Counted from the stretch's first letter, positions 52,991 to 61,528 are shown. The stretch: DNA of 64,000 nt from Aerococcaceae bacterium DSM 111176 (GCA_015863215.1 JACBXN010000012.1:1-64000); one strand, 5' to 3'. The notes: generated by a model from the letters alone, not told the origin. Numbers and translations: made by a program.

Positions 52991-53239
52991 ATGCCTAATA
53001 TTGAAACTTTATTGACAACTATTATTCAACCATTGATCAAATATCCAGACGATTTGAAAATTGAGATTGAAGAAACAGATGATTTCATCGAATATCACCT
53101 TTTCTTAAATCCTGAAGATATCGGTCGTGTGATTGGCCGCAAAGGCCGCGTAATTCGATCAATTCGTACGATTGTTTATAGTATTCGTAACGCAAGCGAC
53201 AAACGCACAAAGATTGTCGTTAACAACGAAGATGAATAA
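52991..53239 (+). CDS. khpA: KH-domain RNA-binding protein KhpA
   Basis: KhpA (YlqC) is a small KH-domain RNA-binding protein that, with KhpB/EloR, affects cell elongation and post-transcriptional control in streptococci and relatives. The 82-residue protein has the GxxG loop VIGRKGRVIRSIRTIV near residues 47-62. It lies between rpsP and rimM, its usual place, and is followed by a terminator, so rimM-trmD may have a separate start. Confidence 0.93.
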   Translation: MPNIETLLTTIIQPLIKYPDDLKIEIEETDDFIEYHLFLNPEDIGRVIGRKGRVIRSIRTIVYSIRNASDKRTKIVVNNEDE

Positions 53240-53246
53240 TCTATAT

Positions 53247-53293
53247 TGGAACTTTTCAAGGTAGTCTAACTATATTGAAGAGTTCCTTTTTTA
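53247..53293 (+). terminator. Terminator after khpA
   Basis: GGAACT-TTCAA-GTAG pairs with CTAT-TTGAA-AGTTCC around TCTAA, followed by TTTTTTA. Confidence 0.75.
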
Positions 53294-53327
53294 TTAGTTT
53301 TTAAGAGTATTCTAAAAGAGGTGCAAC

Positions 53328-53852
53328 ATGTATATTCGTATCGCAAGAATTGTAAATACATTCGGTATCCGTGGTGATATTAAAGTTATCGCAGATACTG
53401 ATTTCCCAGAGGAACGTTTTGAAACTGGCAACCGCCTATTCATTATCAGAGACGGCGTACAAGAAGCCGTGGTAACCGTGAAATCTGCAAAACTGAATAA
53501 AGGCACATGGGTCATTGGTTTTGAAGAGTATGGCAATATCAACGAGGTAGAATGTTTTAAAAATGCTTGGTTAGCAATTGCTGAAGACGATCAGGAAGAA
53601 TTACCTGAAGATGAGTATTACTATCACCAAATTATTGGCCTAGACGTTTACACTGACGCAGGAAAATTACTCGGTAAAATTAAAGATATCTTATCACTCG
53701 GCTCAAATGATGTCTGGGTGGTTGATCGTCCTGAACCAAAATTAAAAGACGCATTAATTCCTTATATCGAAGATGTCGTCAAAGAGATTAATCTAGACGA
53801 AAATCGCGTAACGGTTGAACTAATGGAAGGACTTATTGACGATGCAAATTGA
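53328..53852 (+). CDS. rimM: Ribosome maturation factor RimM
   Basis: RimM helps mature the 30S head by binding S19. The 174-residue protein has the N-terminal RimM beta-barrel ([21 protein letters not shown] at residues 4-24) and a C-terminal PRC-barrel beginning around [20 protein letters not shown] near 100. Ribosome-binding site GAGGTGC precedes the ATG at 53328. It overlaps trmD by 11 bases. Confidence 0.96.
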   Translation: MYIRIARIVNTFGIRGDIKVIADTDFPEERFETGNRLFIIRDGVQEAVVTVKSAKLNKGTWVIGFEEYGNINEVECFKNAWLAIAEDDQEELPEDEYYYHQIIGLDVYTDAGKLLGKIKDILSLGSNDVWVVDRPEPKLKDALIPYIEDVVKEINLDENRVTVELMEGLIDDAN

Positions 53853-54558
53853 TGTATTGACTCTATTTCCAGAAATGTTTGCACCACTTGGGTATTCGAT
53901 TATGAAAAATGCGCAAGATCAAGGGCACCTTACCTTTAATACGCATAATTTCAGGGAGTTTGCCGTCAATAAACACGGCCATGTTGATGATTATCCATAT
54001 GGCGGTGGGGCAGGGATGTTGTTGCGCGTCGAACCAATTGTCGAACAACTTGAAAAAATCCAACAATCTGAAAATACCCGTGTTGTTTTAGTCGACCCAA
54101 CAGGTGTGCCATTTACACAAGAATTAGCCAAAGAATGGTCGCAGGAAGAACAAATTGTCTTCATTTGTGGCCACTATGAAGGATTCGATCAACGCGTCCG
54201 TGAATTTGTGACGGATGAAGTGTCAGTAGGGGATTATGTCCTAACAAATGGCGAATTACCAGCGATGGTGATGATTGACGCAACAGTCCGATTGATTCCC
54301 GAAGTGGTAGGCAATGAAGAATCAATTGTTCAAGAATCTTATTCAGAATCCTTACTGGAATATCCACAATACACACGCCCCCGCGAATTCCGAGGGATGG
54401 CAGTGCCGGATATTTTACTGAGCGGTGACCATGCCAAAATTGATGAGTGGCGCCGTCAACAAGCATTACTCAATACTAAAAAGCGCCGACCAGATTTAAT
54501 CGAACAAGCTGATTTAACAGAATCTGAATTAGAATGGTTAAATAACCAAGAAATATAA
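53842..54558 (+). CDS. trmD: tRNA (guanine37-N1)-methyltransferase TrmD
   Basis: TrmD methylates G37 of tRNAs and prevents frameshifts. The frame opens two codons earlier at TTG 53836, but the ribosome-binding site GGAAGGAC fits the ATG at 53842, giving 238 residues. The SPOUT fold motifs are [13 protein letters not shown] (about 58-70), [12 protein letters not shown] (about 109-120) and [11 protein letters not shown] (about 132-142), the deep-knot region. It is coupled to rimM by the overlap. rplS follows 134 bases later with its own promoter and leader. Confidence 0.97.
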   Translation: MQIDVLTLFPEMFAPLGYSIMKNAQDQGHLTFNTHNFREFAVNKHGHVDDYPYGGGAGMLLRVEPIVEQLEKIQQSENTRVVLVDPTGVPFTQELAKEWSQEEQIVFICGHYEGFDQRVREFVTDEVSVGDYVLTNGELPAMVMIDATVRLIPEVVGNEESIVQESYSESLLEYPQYTRPREFRGMAVPDILLSGDHAKIDEWRRQQALLNTKKRRPDLIEQADLTESELEWLNNQEI

Positions 54559-54576
54559 AGAAATCCCAAAAATCAC

Positions 54577-54604
54577 TTTACAAATGATTTTGTTTAAGTA
54601 TAAT
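54577..54604 (+). promoter_or_regulatory. Promoter of rplS
   Basis: TTTACA (54577-54582), 16-base spacer, TATAAT (54599-54604). Confidence 0.65.
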
Positions 54605-54609
54605 AGATA

Positions 54610-54676
54610 AGTGGTCGAGAGACCAAATATTACGATATTCCGCTGGCTATGAATGTAGTGTAAGAATATTAGGTAA
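54610..54676 (+). ncRNA. Probable L19 ribosomal-protein leader (autoregulatory)
   Basis: The rplS leader holds a hairpin TGGTC-GAGA-GACCA followed by a longer stem closed by AATATT at both ends around CCGCTGGCTATG..GTAGTG. It fits the Firmicutes L19 leader (Rfam RF00556) in position and general shape; a covariance search is needed to confirm. Confidence 0.55.
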
Positions 54677-54692
54677 AAAAGGAGAATTTTTA

Positions 54693-55046
54693 ATGAGTAT
54701 TAATCCATTAATCGCAAAAATTACTGAAAGCCAATTACGTAACGATGTTCCAGACTTCCGTCCTGGTGACACTGTTCGTGTTCACGCGTTAATCGTAGAG
54801 GGTGAACGTGAACGTGTTCAATTATTCGAAGGTTTAGTAATCAAACGCCGTGGTCACGGAATCAGCGAAACTTATACAGTTCGTAAAATTTCAAGCGGTG
54901 TTGGTGTTGAACGTACTTTCCCAGTACACTCACCACGTGTAGCTAAATTAGAAGTATTACGTAAAGGTAAAGTTCGTCGTGCGAAACTTTACTACATCCG
55001 TAACCTTTCAGGTAAAGCGGCTCGTATTAAAGAGCGTAGAAACTAA
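54693..55046 (+). CDS. rplS: 50S ribosomal protein L19
   Basis: L19 sits at the subunit interface of the ribosome. The 117-residue protein has [25 protein letters not shown], the core [16 protein letters not shown] and [19 protein letters not shown], with a basic end [15 protein letters not shown]. The ATG at 54693 follows AAGGAG. It ends the conserved ribosomal block and is followed by a terminator. Its leader probably allows autoregulation by L19. Confidence 0.97.
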   Translation: MSINPLIAKITESQLRNDVPDFRPGDTVRVHALIVEGERERVQLFEGLVIKRRGHGISETYTVRKISSGVGVERTFPVHSPRVAKLEVLRKGKVRRAKLYYIRNLSGKAARIKERRN

Positions 55047-55057
55047 TTTAAGTCTTA

Positions 55058-55086
55058 AACAGTCCGAAAGGGCTGTTTTTTATTTT
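55058..55086 (+). terminator. Terminator after rplS
   Basis: AAACAG-CC pairs with GG-CTGTTT around a GAAA-type loop, followed by TTTTATTT. Confidence 0.75.
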
Positions 55087-55160
55087 AAAACAAACTCCGA
55101 TCCATGAACGCATTTAAACTGTTAAGATTATGTAAAATATGGCTGGTTAACGAAAGCTTA

Positions 55161-55169
55161 TGTTATACT
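55161..55169 (+). promoter_or_regulatory. Extended -10 promoter of the gene at 55205
   Basis: TG-t-TATACT, 35 bases before the start codon; no good -35 at 17 bases. Confidence 0.45.
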
Positions 55170-55204
55170 GAATCAGTAGTAAAAAGCGGATAGGAGTGAA
55201 TTAA

Positions 55205-55630
55205 ATGTCAAAAATTACAGATAAATTTGAAGCATTAGTCCAAGAGAAAAAATTACCATTTTCTAAAGAAACCATCGAGAGTGGGCACCATTTATACCGT
55301 GTCCAATTTAGAATCTCAGACGAGAAATTATTAGTGGTGGAATTAATCATCCAAGACTCAGATGATGCGTATGTCGATGCTCAAATTATTTACCGTAAAT
55401 TACACATGTTAAATGACCGTGCCCAAGAAGATAAAGCATTAGCTTTAATGAATGAATTGAATGAAATTAAAACGGGTTACTATAATGTGTATTTAGCAGG
55501 AGATGGGGAAGTATTCCTAAGAACTTTAATGCGTGTGGGTGAAGATATTGATCCTTTATACCAAACATTAATTGTTGGTTCAACGATTGCTAAAAATGTT
55601 ATTGGAGAAATCCAAGCTCAATTAGGATAA
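55205..55630 (+). CDS. Small acidic protein, YbjN/TY-chaperone-like
   Basis: A 141-residue acidic, soluble protein I cannot assign with certainty. The alternation of short beta strands (LYRVQFRI, LLVVELIIQ, VDAQIIYRKL) with a middle helix (EDKALALMNELNEIKTGYYNVYLAGDGEVFLRTLM) resembles the YbjN/TY-chaperone fold, whose members have poorly known roles. It has its own extended -10 promoter and an AGGAGTGAA ribosome-binding site, and lies 26 bases before a YitT-type membrane protein gene. Confidence 0.65.
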   Translation: MSKITDKFEALVQEKKLPFSKETIESGHHLYRVQFRISDEKLLVVELIIQDSDDAYVDAQIIYRKLHMLNDRAQEDKALALMNELNEIKTGYYNVYLAGDGEVFLRTLMRVGEDIDPLYQTLIVGSTIAKNVIGEIQAQLG

Positions 55631-55655
55631 ATATTAAATCAGAGGAAAAGGCAAA

Positions 55656-56579
55656 ATGTTCAATTTTTTAGATAATAAATATGTTAAAGCCACATTCCAA
55701 GCATTACTGATTGTGTTTGCTGGCCTTTTATATGCGACTGCTTTAAATATTTTCCAAATTCCTGGAAATATATATGCCGGTGGAATTACTGGTTTAGCTC
55801 AGTTGATTACTTTTAGTTTGAGAGAATTTACGTCATTAGATAATGTTATCTCAACTGGTAATCTTTACTTTATTTTAAATGTTCCTATTCTAATACTGAG
55901 TGTATGGAAATTAGGACGTCGTTTCACGATTTTGACAATTTTAGTGGTTATTTCGACAACTACTTGGACGAATATTATTCCTGTCCAAGGTGTATCGGAT
56001 GAACCATTACTCAACGCGATAATCGGAGGAACGATTGCTGGTACGGCTGGTGGTTTATGTGTGAAATACGGAATGTCAGCCGGTGGAACGGACATTATTT
56101 CAATGGTCATCTACCGAGCGAAGGGGATGAATGTGGGATCGATGAATTTAGTCATGAATTCATTCATCGTAGTTGCTGCTGGAATGTTATATTCTTGGGA
56201 AGCAGCATTATTTACTATCATTTCGATGTATACCAACACCCGTATGGTTGATTCATTGCATACAAACGATCACCGCATGACAGCCTTTATTATTACAGAC
56301 CATGCCGATGCGGTAACGGATTCTATATTCCAGCGCATTCGCCGTGGGATTACCATTTTAGATGGTAAAGGTGGTTATAGTAAATCTGCAAGATCAGTTT
56401 TAATGATTGTAATTAATCGTTATGAATTGCATGATTTGCAAATGGCCGTTTTAGAAGCAGACCCTGGAGCCTTTATGGATGTTGTTAGATCAACCAAGGT
56501 AACTGGGAACTTCTTATCTAAAGAACAACAAGATGCCTTATTGAAGCAAAAAGGCGATAAAAGAACGCTCAAAGTCTAA
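55656..56579 (+). CDS. yitT: YitT family membrane protein
   Basis: A 307-residue UPF0750 (YitT) family protein with about five membrane helices in the first 190 residues (ALNIFQIPGNIYAGGITGLAQL; GGTIAGTAGGLCVKYGMSAGGTDI) and the cytosolic DUF2179 domain at the end (MTAFIITDHADAVTDSIFQRIRRGITILDGKGGY). The biochemical role is unknown. It starts off a cluster matching B. subtilis yitT-yitU-yitV-yitW in content. The terminator stem overlaps its last codons. Confidence 0.88.
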   Translation: MFNFLDNKYVKATFQALLIVFAGLLYATALNIFQIPGNIYAGGITGLAQLITFSLREFTSLDNVISTGNLYFILNVPILILSVWKLGRRFTILTILVVISTTTWTNIIPVQGVSDEPLLNAIIGGTIAGTAGGLCVKYGMSAGGTDIISMVIYRAKGMNVGSMNLVMNSFIVVAAGMLYSWEAALFTIISMYTNTRMVDSLHTNDHRMTAFIITDHADAVTDSIFQRIRRGITILDGKGGYSKSARSVLMIVINRYELHDLQMAVLEADPGAFMDVVRSTKVTGNFLSKEQQDALLKQKGDKRTLKV

Positions 56580-56600
56580 TTGACTCTGAGCGTTTTCTAT
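56564..56600 (+). terminator. Terminator overlapping the end of yitT
   Basis: AACGCTCA-AGTC (inside the last codons) pairs with GAC-TGAGCGTT, followed by TTCTATTT. Confidence 0.65.
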
Positions 56601-56630
56601 TTCTACTATATTATTCTGGGATCGGAGTGA

Positions 56631-57470
56631 TTAATTATATTCCCCATGCCCGACCTTTAAATCAAAATAATTAATTAAATAATCGGCTAAACCATCTTCG
56701 TTGTTGGTGAATCTGGTTTCGTCATTGGCGATCGATTTCAATTCAGGGATGGCGTTATTCATCGCGACGCCTAATCCAGCGTATTCAATCATCTCTAAAT
56801 CGTTATCTTCGTCCCCAAATGCCAGGATGTTTTCTCTTGGTACGTGGTAAAAGTCAGCGATTTGCTTCACGCCGATGGCTTTATTAATGCCGCCTCGAAC
56901 GACTTCTAAACACGGCAGGATTCCACCCCAAGTACGTACTGAAATGTAGTCGCCAAATTTATTTTCCAAACGTGCAGCGACACGGTCTTGGTTTTCCACG
57001 GCACAAAAGATTGAGAGTGCGGTAGGGTTATAGGTTAATTCTTCCCTAGATAAGCGCGCAATTTTGGCTTTTTCAATTGGGTAAAATGGACTATCCGGAA
57101 TGTTCATCGAAGTCGTGTATAATGTGTCGCGTCCTTCCGCCATTAATAAATCAATCCCTAATTCCTCTTGATGTGAGAAGATTTCGAAGGCGATCTCTTT
57201 ATCTAATTCCTCGTGGTAAGTCGGAGCCCAATTTTTATTGTTTGGGTGATGGCATAGTGCACCGTTGAAATTGACAATCCCAGCATTAATCCCCAATTGG
57301 TGGTAAATTTCTTTGGCTGTGCGGTATGGGCGGCCGGTAACAATTGTTATCATATGCCCCATATTATCCAATTGGCGTAAGGTATGGATTGTTTTATTCG
57401 TTAATTGAGATTTATTATTTAAAGTAGTACCATCTAAATCGATGGCAATCATGTGTTGCTTCAAATTCAT
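56631..57470 (-). CDS. yitU: Cof-type HAD phosphatase (YitU-like)
   Basis: A HAD phosphatase of the Cof group; the B. subtilis counterpart YitU acts on 5-amino-6-ribitylamino-uracil phosphate in riboflavin synthesis, so the same substrate is possible. The start is taken as the ATG ending at 57470, behind AAAGAGGGG, giving 279 residues; an ATG at 57485 coincides with the predicted transcription start. Motif I is IAIDLDGTTL, motif II VTGRP, with Lys in GGINKAIG, and motif IV FGDEDNDLEM. The gene is divergent from sufT/yitW. Confidence 0.85.
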   Translation of the reverse strand: MNLKQHMIAIDLDGTTLNNKSQLTNKTIHTLRQLDNMGHMITIVTGRPYRTAKEIYHQLGINAGIVNFNGALCHHPNNKNWAPTYHEELDKEIAFEIFSHQEELGIDLLMAEGRDTLYTTSMNIPDSPFYPIEKAKIARLSREELTYNPTALSIFCAVENQDRVAARLENKFGDYISVRTWGGILPCLEVVRGGINKAIGVKQIADFYHVPRENILAFGDEDNDLEMIEYAGLGVAMNNAIPELKSIANDETRFTNNEDGLADYLINYFDLKVGHGEYN

Positions 57471-57491
57471 CAGCCCCTCTTTCATAGGCTT

Positions 57492-57520
57492 ATTATAGCG
57501 AATTTCGATATCTCGAACAA
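57492..57520 (-). promoter_or_regulatory. Promoter of yitU
   Basis: On the minus strand TTGTTC (57515-57520), 17-base spacer, TATAAT (57492-57497). Confidence 0.75.
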
Positions 57521-57599
57521 TATAAAAAGATTTTCATTGGTAATTTTGGTAAGATAGTCTAGAATGTATGTAAGAATTTAAATAGAAAAGAGGGAGTAC

Positions 57600-57917
57600 A
57601 TGGTTAAACATTTCAATGATCTTAAAGTCGAAGATCAAGTAATGGTGATGTTGGAACACGTCATTGATCCAGAAATTGGTATTGATATTGTTAACTTAGG
57701 TTTGATTTATGAAATCAATGTTAAAGATGATATTTGCCATATTTTAATGACATTAACAACACCGCATTGTCCATTACTGGATGTGATCGAAGCTGATATT
57801 TATCAAAATGTGACCGCAATTGAAGCAATTGAAAATGTCGACATTGAATATACATTTGAACCGCGTTGGACTCCAGAGAGTATGTCACGCTACGCACGAA
57901 TTGCATTAGGGATGTAG
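57600..57917 (+). CDS. DUF59/SufT-type iron-sulfur assembly protein (YitW-like)
   Basis: A 105-residue MIP18/DUF59 family protein, probably helping iron-sulfur cluster maturation. It shows HVIDPEIGIDIVNLGLIYEI at residues 18-37 and TLTTPHCPLLDVIE with Cys59, the conserved cysteine of the family. The tail WTPESMSRYARIALGM is usual. In B. subtilis the equivalent yitW also lies beside yitU and yitV. The ATG at 57600 follows AGAGGGAG. An extended -10 TGG-TAAGAT at 57547-57555 may be the promoter. The next gene starts eight bases after the stop. Confidence 0.9.
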   Translation: MVKHFNDLKVEDQVMVMLEHVIDPEIGIDIVNLGLIYEINVKDDICHILMTLTTPHCPLLDVIEADIYQNVTAIEAIENVDIEYTFEPRWTPESMSRYARIALGM

Positions 57918-57925
57918 GTGAAAAT

Positions 57926-58855
57926 ATGCAAATTAGTATTAATTATTATGACATCGATGGTATTTCTTTGGCGGAAGTAGCACCGGCTGGTTCAGATGGT
58001 CAACCATTACCACTAGCGGTATTTTATCACGGTTGGACGAGTAATAAGGAAGAGTCGATTGGATTAGGTATCGAAATTGCGAAACGTGGTTTCCGTTGTG
58101 TGATGCCTGATACTATTTATCACGGTGAACGCCAACCAAAGGATCACCAATTTGAAAACTTACAATTTGTGGAATGCTTGCAATCGAATATCGAAGAATA
58201 TCCAAAGATTGTGGAATACTATACTGAAAAAGGTTTAATTCAAGATGATTTCATTGGTGTTTGTGGTATTTCGATGGGTGGAATCACGACATCGATGTTA
58301 CTGACGCAAAATGAGAATATTAGCGTCGCAGGAAGTTTGATGGGATCTCCAGAATTACTCAAATTAGCCCGTCATTTAATTAAGGAATTCCTACTAACGG
58401 ATCAAGACGTGGAGGCATCTGATTTAGAAGAAGAGGAAATTTTAGAAATGCTCCGCTTATATCAAAAATTCCATCAAGCAGATTTAAGTATGCATCCGGA
58501 AGTGTTAGAAGGGGTGCCAATGCTATTTTGGCACGGTGAAGCGGATGATTTTGTCCACTATGATTTAACAAAAGAATTCGTCAACATGATGTCTGAAAAA
58601 GAGAAGGGCGAAAAAGTATACTTTATTTCAGACCCAGAGCGTGGTCATGAAGTCTCTTATGAAGCCTCAGTTTATTTAGCCGCATTCTTTAAAGCGACTC
58701 TGGATACTGCAGATAGTAAAGAAATTTGGCAATTTACGAAAGAAATGGTTGCTGAACGTAATTATGTCCATGGTAATGTCGTCGACCACCAACTTGATTC
58801 CGAGTTAGAGGGTATGGCATCGAAAGATCAAAATAAAATACATGGGTTATCGTAA
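57926..58855 (+). CDS. Alpha/beta hydrolase (YitV-like)
   Basis: An alpha/beta hydrolase of the prolyl-oligopeptidase/dienelactone-hydrolase type, probably an esterase; substrate unknown. The start is the ATG at 57926 behind AGGTG, giving 309 residues; the open frame to 57866 overlaps the previous gene and is not used. Oxyanion-hole HGWTSNKEES follows the first strand. The nucleophile serine lies in GVCGISMGG near residue 115, with an aspartate in WHGEADDF near 210 and histidine in PERGHEV near 237. It is co-directional with the DUF59 gene eight bases upstream. Confidence 0.87.
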   Translation: MQISINYYDIDGISLAEVAPAGSDGQPLPLAVFYHGWTSNKEESIGLGIEIAKRGFRCVMPDTIYHGERQPKDHQFENLQFVECLQSNIEEYPKIVEYYTEKGLIQDDFIGVCGISMGGITTSMLLTQNENISVAGSLMGSPELLKLARHLIKEFLLTDQDVEASDLEEEEILEMLRLYQKFHQADLSMHPEVLEGVPMLFWHGEADDFVHYDLTKEFVNMMSEKEKGEKVYFISDPERGHEVSYEASVYLAAFFKATLDTADSKEIWQFTKEMVAERNYVHGNVVDHQLDSELEGMASKDQNKIHGLS

Positions 58856-58861
58856 AGGCGA

Positions 58862-59000
58862 TTTTCAGTTCAAGACGGAAAGTCGTCCATAATGAAAATT
58901 AATTGCTGATATTTTTCAGTTTGAATGGTTTTTACTTGAATAGTGAAAATTATTATCAAATATTTTTCACTATTTGTCCGTAAAGCTCTAAAAGTGAAAA
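58862..59000 (+). repeat. 51-bp tandem hairpin array E
   Basis: TTTTC ends at 58866, 58917 and 58968 and GAAAA begins at 58894, 58945 and 58996; all steps are exactly 51. The unit contains ATATTTTTCA and TGAAAATTA. It is related to array D at 51.9 kb. Confidence 0.8.
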
Positions 59001-59029
59001 ATCCCGGTCCAAATAAATCTCACACAAAC

Positions 59030-59068
59030 AAAAAATCTCCTCTGTCATAATAAACAGAGGAGATTTTG
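59030..59068 (-). terminator. Terminator of recQ
   Basis: On the minus strand AAATCTCCTCTG pairs with CAGAGGAGATTT around TTTATTATGA, followed by TTTTG. The A-run on the other side makes it possibly bidirectional. Confidence 0.8.
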
Positions 59069-59077
59069 TTACTTCTA

Positions 59078-60841
59078 TTAACTTTTATTTTGATACTCAA
59101 TAATCGCTTCAGTGAAAGGCTCATAATATTTCTCAGCTTTGATTTGACCAATCCCGTCAATTTGCAGGAAAGATACCATATCAGTTGGCGCTTGGTTAGC
59201 CATATCGACGAGTGTTTTATTATTACAAATAATATAAGCAGGGACTTGTTCCTTTTGAGCCAGTTTTGAACGAACATCACGCAGCGCTTCAAACAATTCA
59301 GAATCATCGGCTGTCGCACTGGCTTTCGTTTTAACATTGGCTTTTCGTTTATAATGTTTAAATTTCATCGTCAACTTTTCGCCGTCGAATAAAATAGCTT
59401 TTGCTTGTTTAGTAATGACGAGCCCATTATACTCATTTAGAGTTAAATGATTCTCCGCCAATAAACGAGAAATAATATCTTTAATATAGTTTTCTGACGC
59501 ATCTTTCATCAAACCGAAAGTTGAAATTTGGTCAAAGCCATTACGCACAATTTTATCATTACTCACCCCGCGCAATACGTGGGAAACCATTGTCATACCA
59601 AAGCCATGCTTCATACGGACGATATTTGATAATATCATTTGCGCTTCTTTCGTTACATCAATCACTTCAAATTCATTCAAGCAACTTGAACAATTTTTAC
59701 AAGGTGGCTGATAACTTTCATCAAAGTAATTCAAAATAAATTTACGTAAACATGATGTCGAATTCGCGTACTGAATCATCGCATCCAGACGCTTATTAAC
59801 ATAAGGATCTTGCGATTGTTCGAGGAGGCGTTTGCTACTAATAATATCTTGAGCTGAGAAGAAGAGTATCGCTTCAGAATCTAAACCGTCACGACCAGCA
59901 CGGCCGGCTTCTTGATAATAACTCTCTAAATCTGTTGGCATATTATAATGGATAACCCGTCGCACGTCTGTTTTATCAATCCCCATACCAAAGGCATTGG
60001 TTGCGACAATGATATTACATTCGTCAAAAATAAATTGATTTTGTGCATGGTCGCGCTGTTCTTGAGGTAACCCAGCATGGTATTTACAGACATTATAGTC
60101 TGCTTTTAATAAGCGCTCATAAATTTGGTCGACATTTTTTCGTGTATTGGCATAAATAATAATTGCTTCTTCATCATTGATATAATTCATCAATTCTTTG
60201 GATTTAGAATCAGGTTCAACAACAGTAAAACGAATATTCGGTCGGTCAAAGGAATTAATGATTGTCTCTGGTTGTTTCAAACCTAATTGGTCACTGATAT
60301 CTTGTTGAACTAAAGGCGTTGCTGTTGCAGTAAAAGCTGAAACAATCGGGCGTGTACTAAATGAATCGATAAAATCTGTAATTTGACGGTAAGAAGGTCT
60401 AAAATCGTGTCCCCATTGCGAAACACAGTGTGCTTCATCGATGGCGATCATTGAAATTTTGCTGGGCAGATTACTTAAAAAGCCAGGGTGATTTAATCGT
60501 TCAGGTGCCACATAAAGTAATTTCAATGTTCCTTGGTCAACTTGCGCCATAATATCGGCAATTTCAGTATAGTCCAAACCGGAATGAATATATGCAGCGG
60601 GAATACCGTATTCGTGTAATGAATCAACTTGATCTTTCATTAATGAGATCAAAGGGGTAATCACAATTGTTAAATAAGGGAGTAAGACAGCAGGTAATTG
60701 GTAGCAAATCGATTTCCCGCCACCTGTTGGTAAGATTCCCAATACGTCTTTTCCTTCTAAAATCGAATGGATTAATGGTTCCTGACCAGTTCTAAATTTT
60801 CCATAGCCAAAATATTTTTCTAATGAATTCGTTAACGACAC
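59078..60841 (-). CDS. recQ: ATP-dependent DNA helicase RecQ
   Basis: RecQ is a 3'-5' superfamily 2 helicase of recombination and repair. The 587-residue protein has Walker A LPTGGGKS (Lys43), DEAHCVSQWGHDFR near residue 131, a zinc-binding RQC region with CLRKFILNYFDE and CKNCSSC near 365-390, a winged helix, and an HRDC domain at about 510-587. The start is GTG at 60841 (minus strand) behind AAGGAGGAG. It is transcribed towards the 51-bp array at 58.9 kb and ends at a strong hairpin. Confidence 0.95.
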   Translation of the reverse strand: MSLTNSLEKYFGYGKFRTGQEPLIHSILEGKDVLGILPTGGGKSICYQLPAVLLPYLTIVITPLISLMKDQVDSLHEYGIPAAYIHSGLDYTEIADIMAQVDQGTLKLLYVAPERLNHPGFLSNLPSKISMIAIDEAHCVSQWGHDFRPSYRQITDFIDSFSTRPIVSAFTATATPLVQQDISDQLGLKQPETIINSFDRPNIRFTVVEPDSKSKELMNYINDEEAIIIYANTRKNVDQIYERLLKADYNVCKYHAGLPQEQRDHAQNQFIFDECNIIVATNAFGMGIDKTDVRRVIHYNMPTDLESYYQEAGRAGRDGLDSEAILFFSAQDIISSKRLLEQSQDPYVNKRLDAMIQYANSTSCLRKFILNYFDESYQPPCKNCSSCLNEFEVIDVTKEAQMILSNIVRMKHGFGMTMVSHVLRGVSNDKIVRNGFDQISTFGLMKDASENYIKDIISRLLAENHLTLNEYNGLVITKQAKAILFDGEKLTMKFKHYKRKANVKTKASATADDSELFEALRDVRSKLAQKEQVPAYIICNNKTLVDMANQAPTDMVSFLQIDGIGQIKAEKYYEPFTEAIIEYQNKS

Positions 60842-60986
60842 GGGACTCCTCCTTCATAAAAAATTCTTTATTATGTTATAGTATTGTAGTAATGGTTATT
60901 ATATAATACTCTTTCCGTGTTCAAACACATAAATAAAATTATAACAAATTTAACTTAAGAACAATAGTAGAGTAGAAAGGAATTTT

Positions 60987-61388
60987 ATGCATTTAGAAGA
61001 TTATCAAATCATCACTCATGACGTTGAGCTATCAGACGAATCCAATCCAATGATTGGTGAATTCAAAATTCATTTTATGTTACGTGCACCACGTAGCCAT
61101 ATCGCGACAGATATCAGAACGGGATTCCCAAATTTGATCAAACAAGACCGTGAAATATTAGATTCCTTAGTCCATGATCATTTCATTTATTACACAAACT
61201 TCGTTGTAAATGGCGAAGCAATGCGTCCTTTGACCTTTATTGATGAATTCTTACTATCCTTAGAGTCTAGAATACTTGATATTTTCGCAGAAGAATTGAA
61301 GGATTTATTCTTAGAAAGTACCTCTGTGACAGTATTTACAGACATACTCACTCAGCAATTATCATGGCGAAAAAATAGTCGAAAATAG
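60987..61388 (+). CDS. Unknown small protein
   Basis: A 133-residue protein of no recognised family. It starts at ATG 60987 behind AGAAAGGAA and is mixed alpha/beta with no membrane helix: HFMLRAPRSHIATDIRTGFPNLIK near residue 29, then two helices rich in hydrophobic residues (LLSLESRILDIFAEELKDLFLE). The last codons carry the start of a CtsR-like box, and it precedes clpB, so it may be an independent gene or a heat-shock-linked one. I assign no function. Confidence 0.75.
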   Translation: MHLEDYQIITHDVELSDESNPMIGEFKIHFMLRAPRSHIATDIRTGFPNLIKQDREILDSLVHDHFIYYTNFVVNGEAMRPLTFIDEFLLSLESRILDIFAEELKDLFLESTSVTVFTDILTQQLSWRKNSRK

Positions 61389-61508
61389 TCAAAATAACAA
61401 GTGAATTGTTTGACTATCTTTGACCTACGGTGTATACTAATATTAGTCAGTTAAGAGAATGTTAAATATTCTCTTTTTTTAAGCAAAAATGTCTGACTAA
61501 ATTTGACT
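61377..61508 (+). promoter_or_regulatory. CtsR-controlled promoter region of clpB
   Basis: The CtsR consensus is RGTCAAA-NAN-RGTCAAA. On the minus strand GGTCAAAGATAGTCAAA (61409-61425) fits fully. AGTCGAAAATAGTCAAA on the plus strand (61377-61393) has one mismatch, and AGTCAAATTTAGTCAGA (61492-61508, minus) has one or two. The first overlaps the -35 of a sigma-A promoter, TTGACT (61410-61415), 17 bases, TATACT (61433-61438). Confidence 0.8.
61453..61480 (+). terminator. Terminator in the clpB leader
   Basis: AGAGAAT pairs with ATTCTCT around GTTAAAT, followed by seven T. It lies 15-42 bases after the -10 box and before the clpB ribosome-binding site. Confidence 0.7.
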
Positions 61509-61528
61509 ATTAAAACGGAGGTCAGTAT

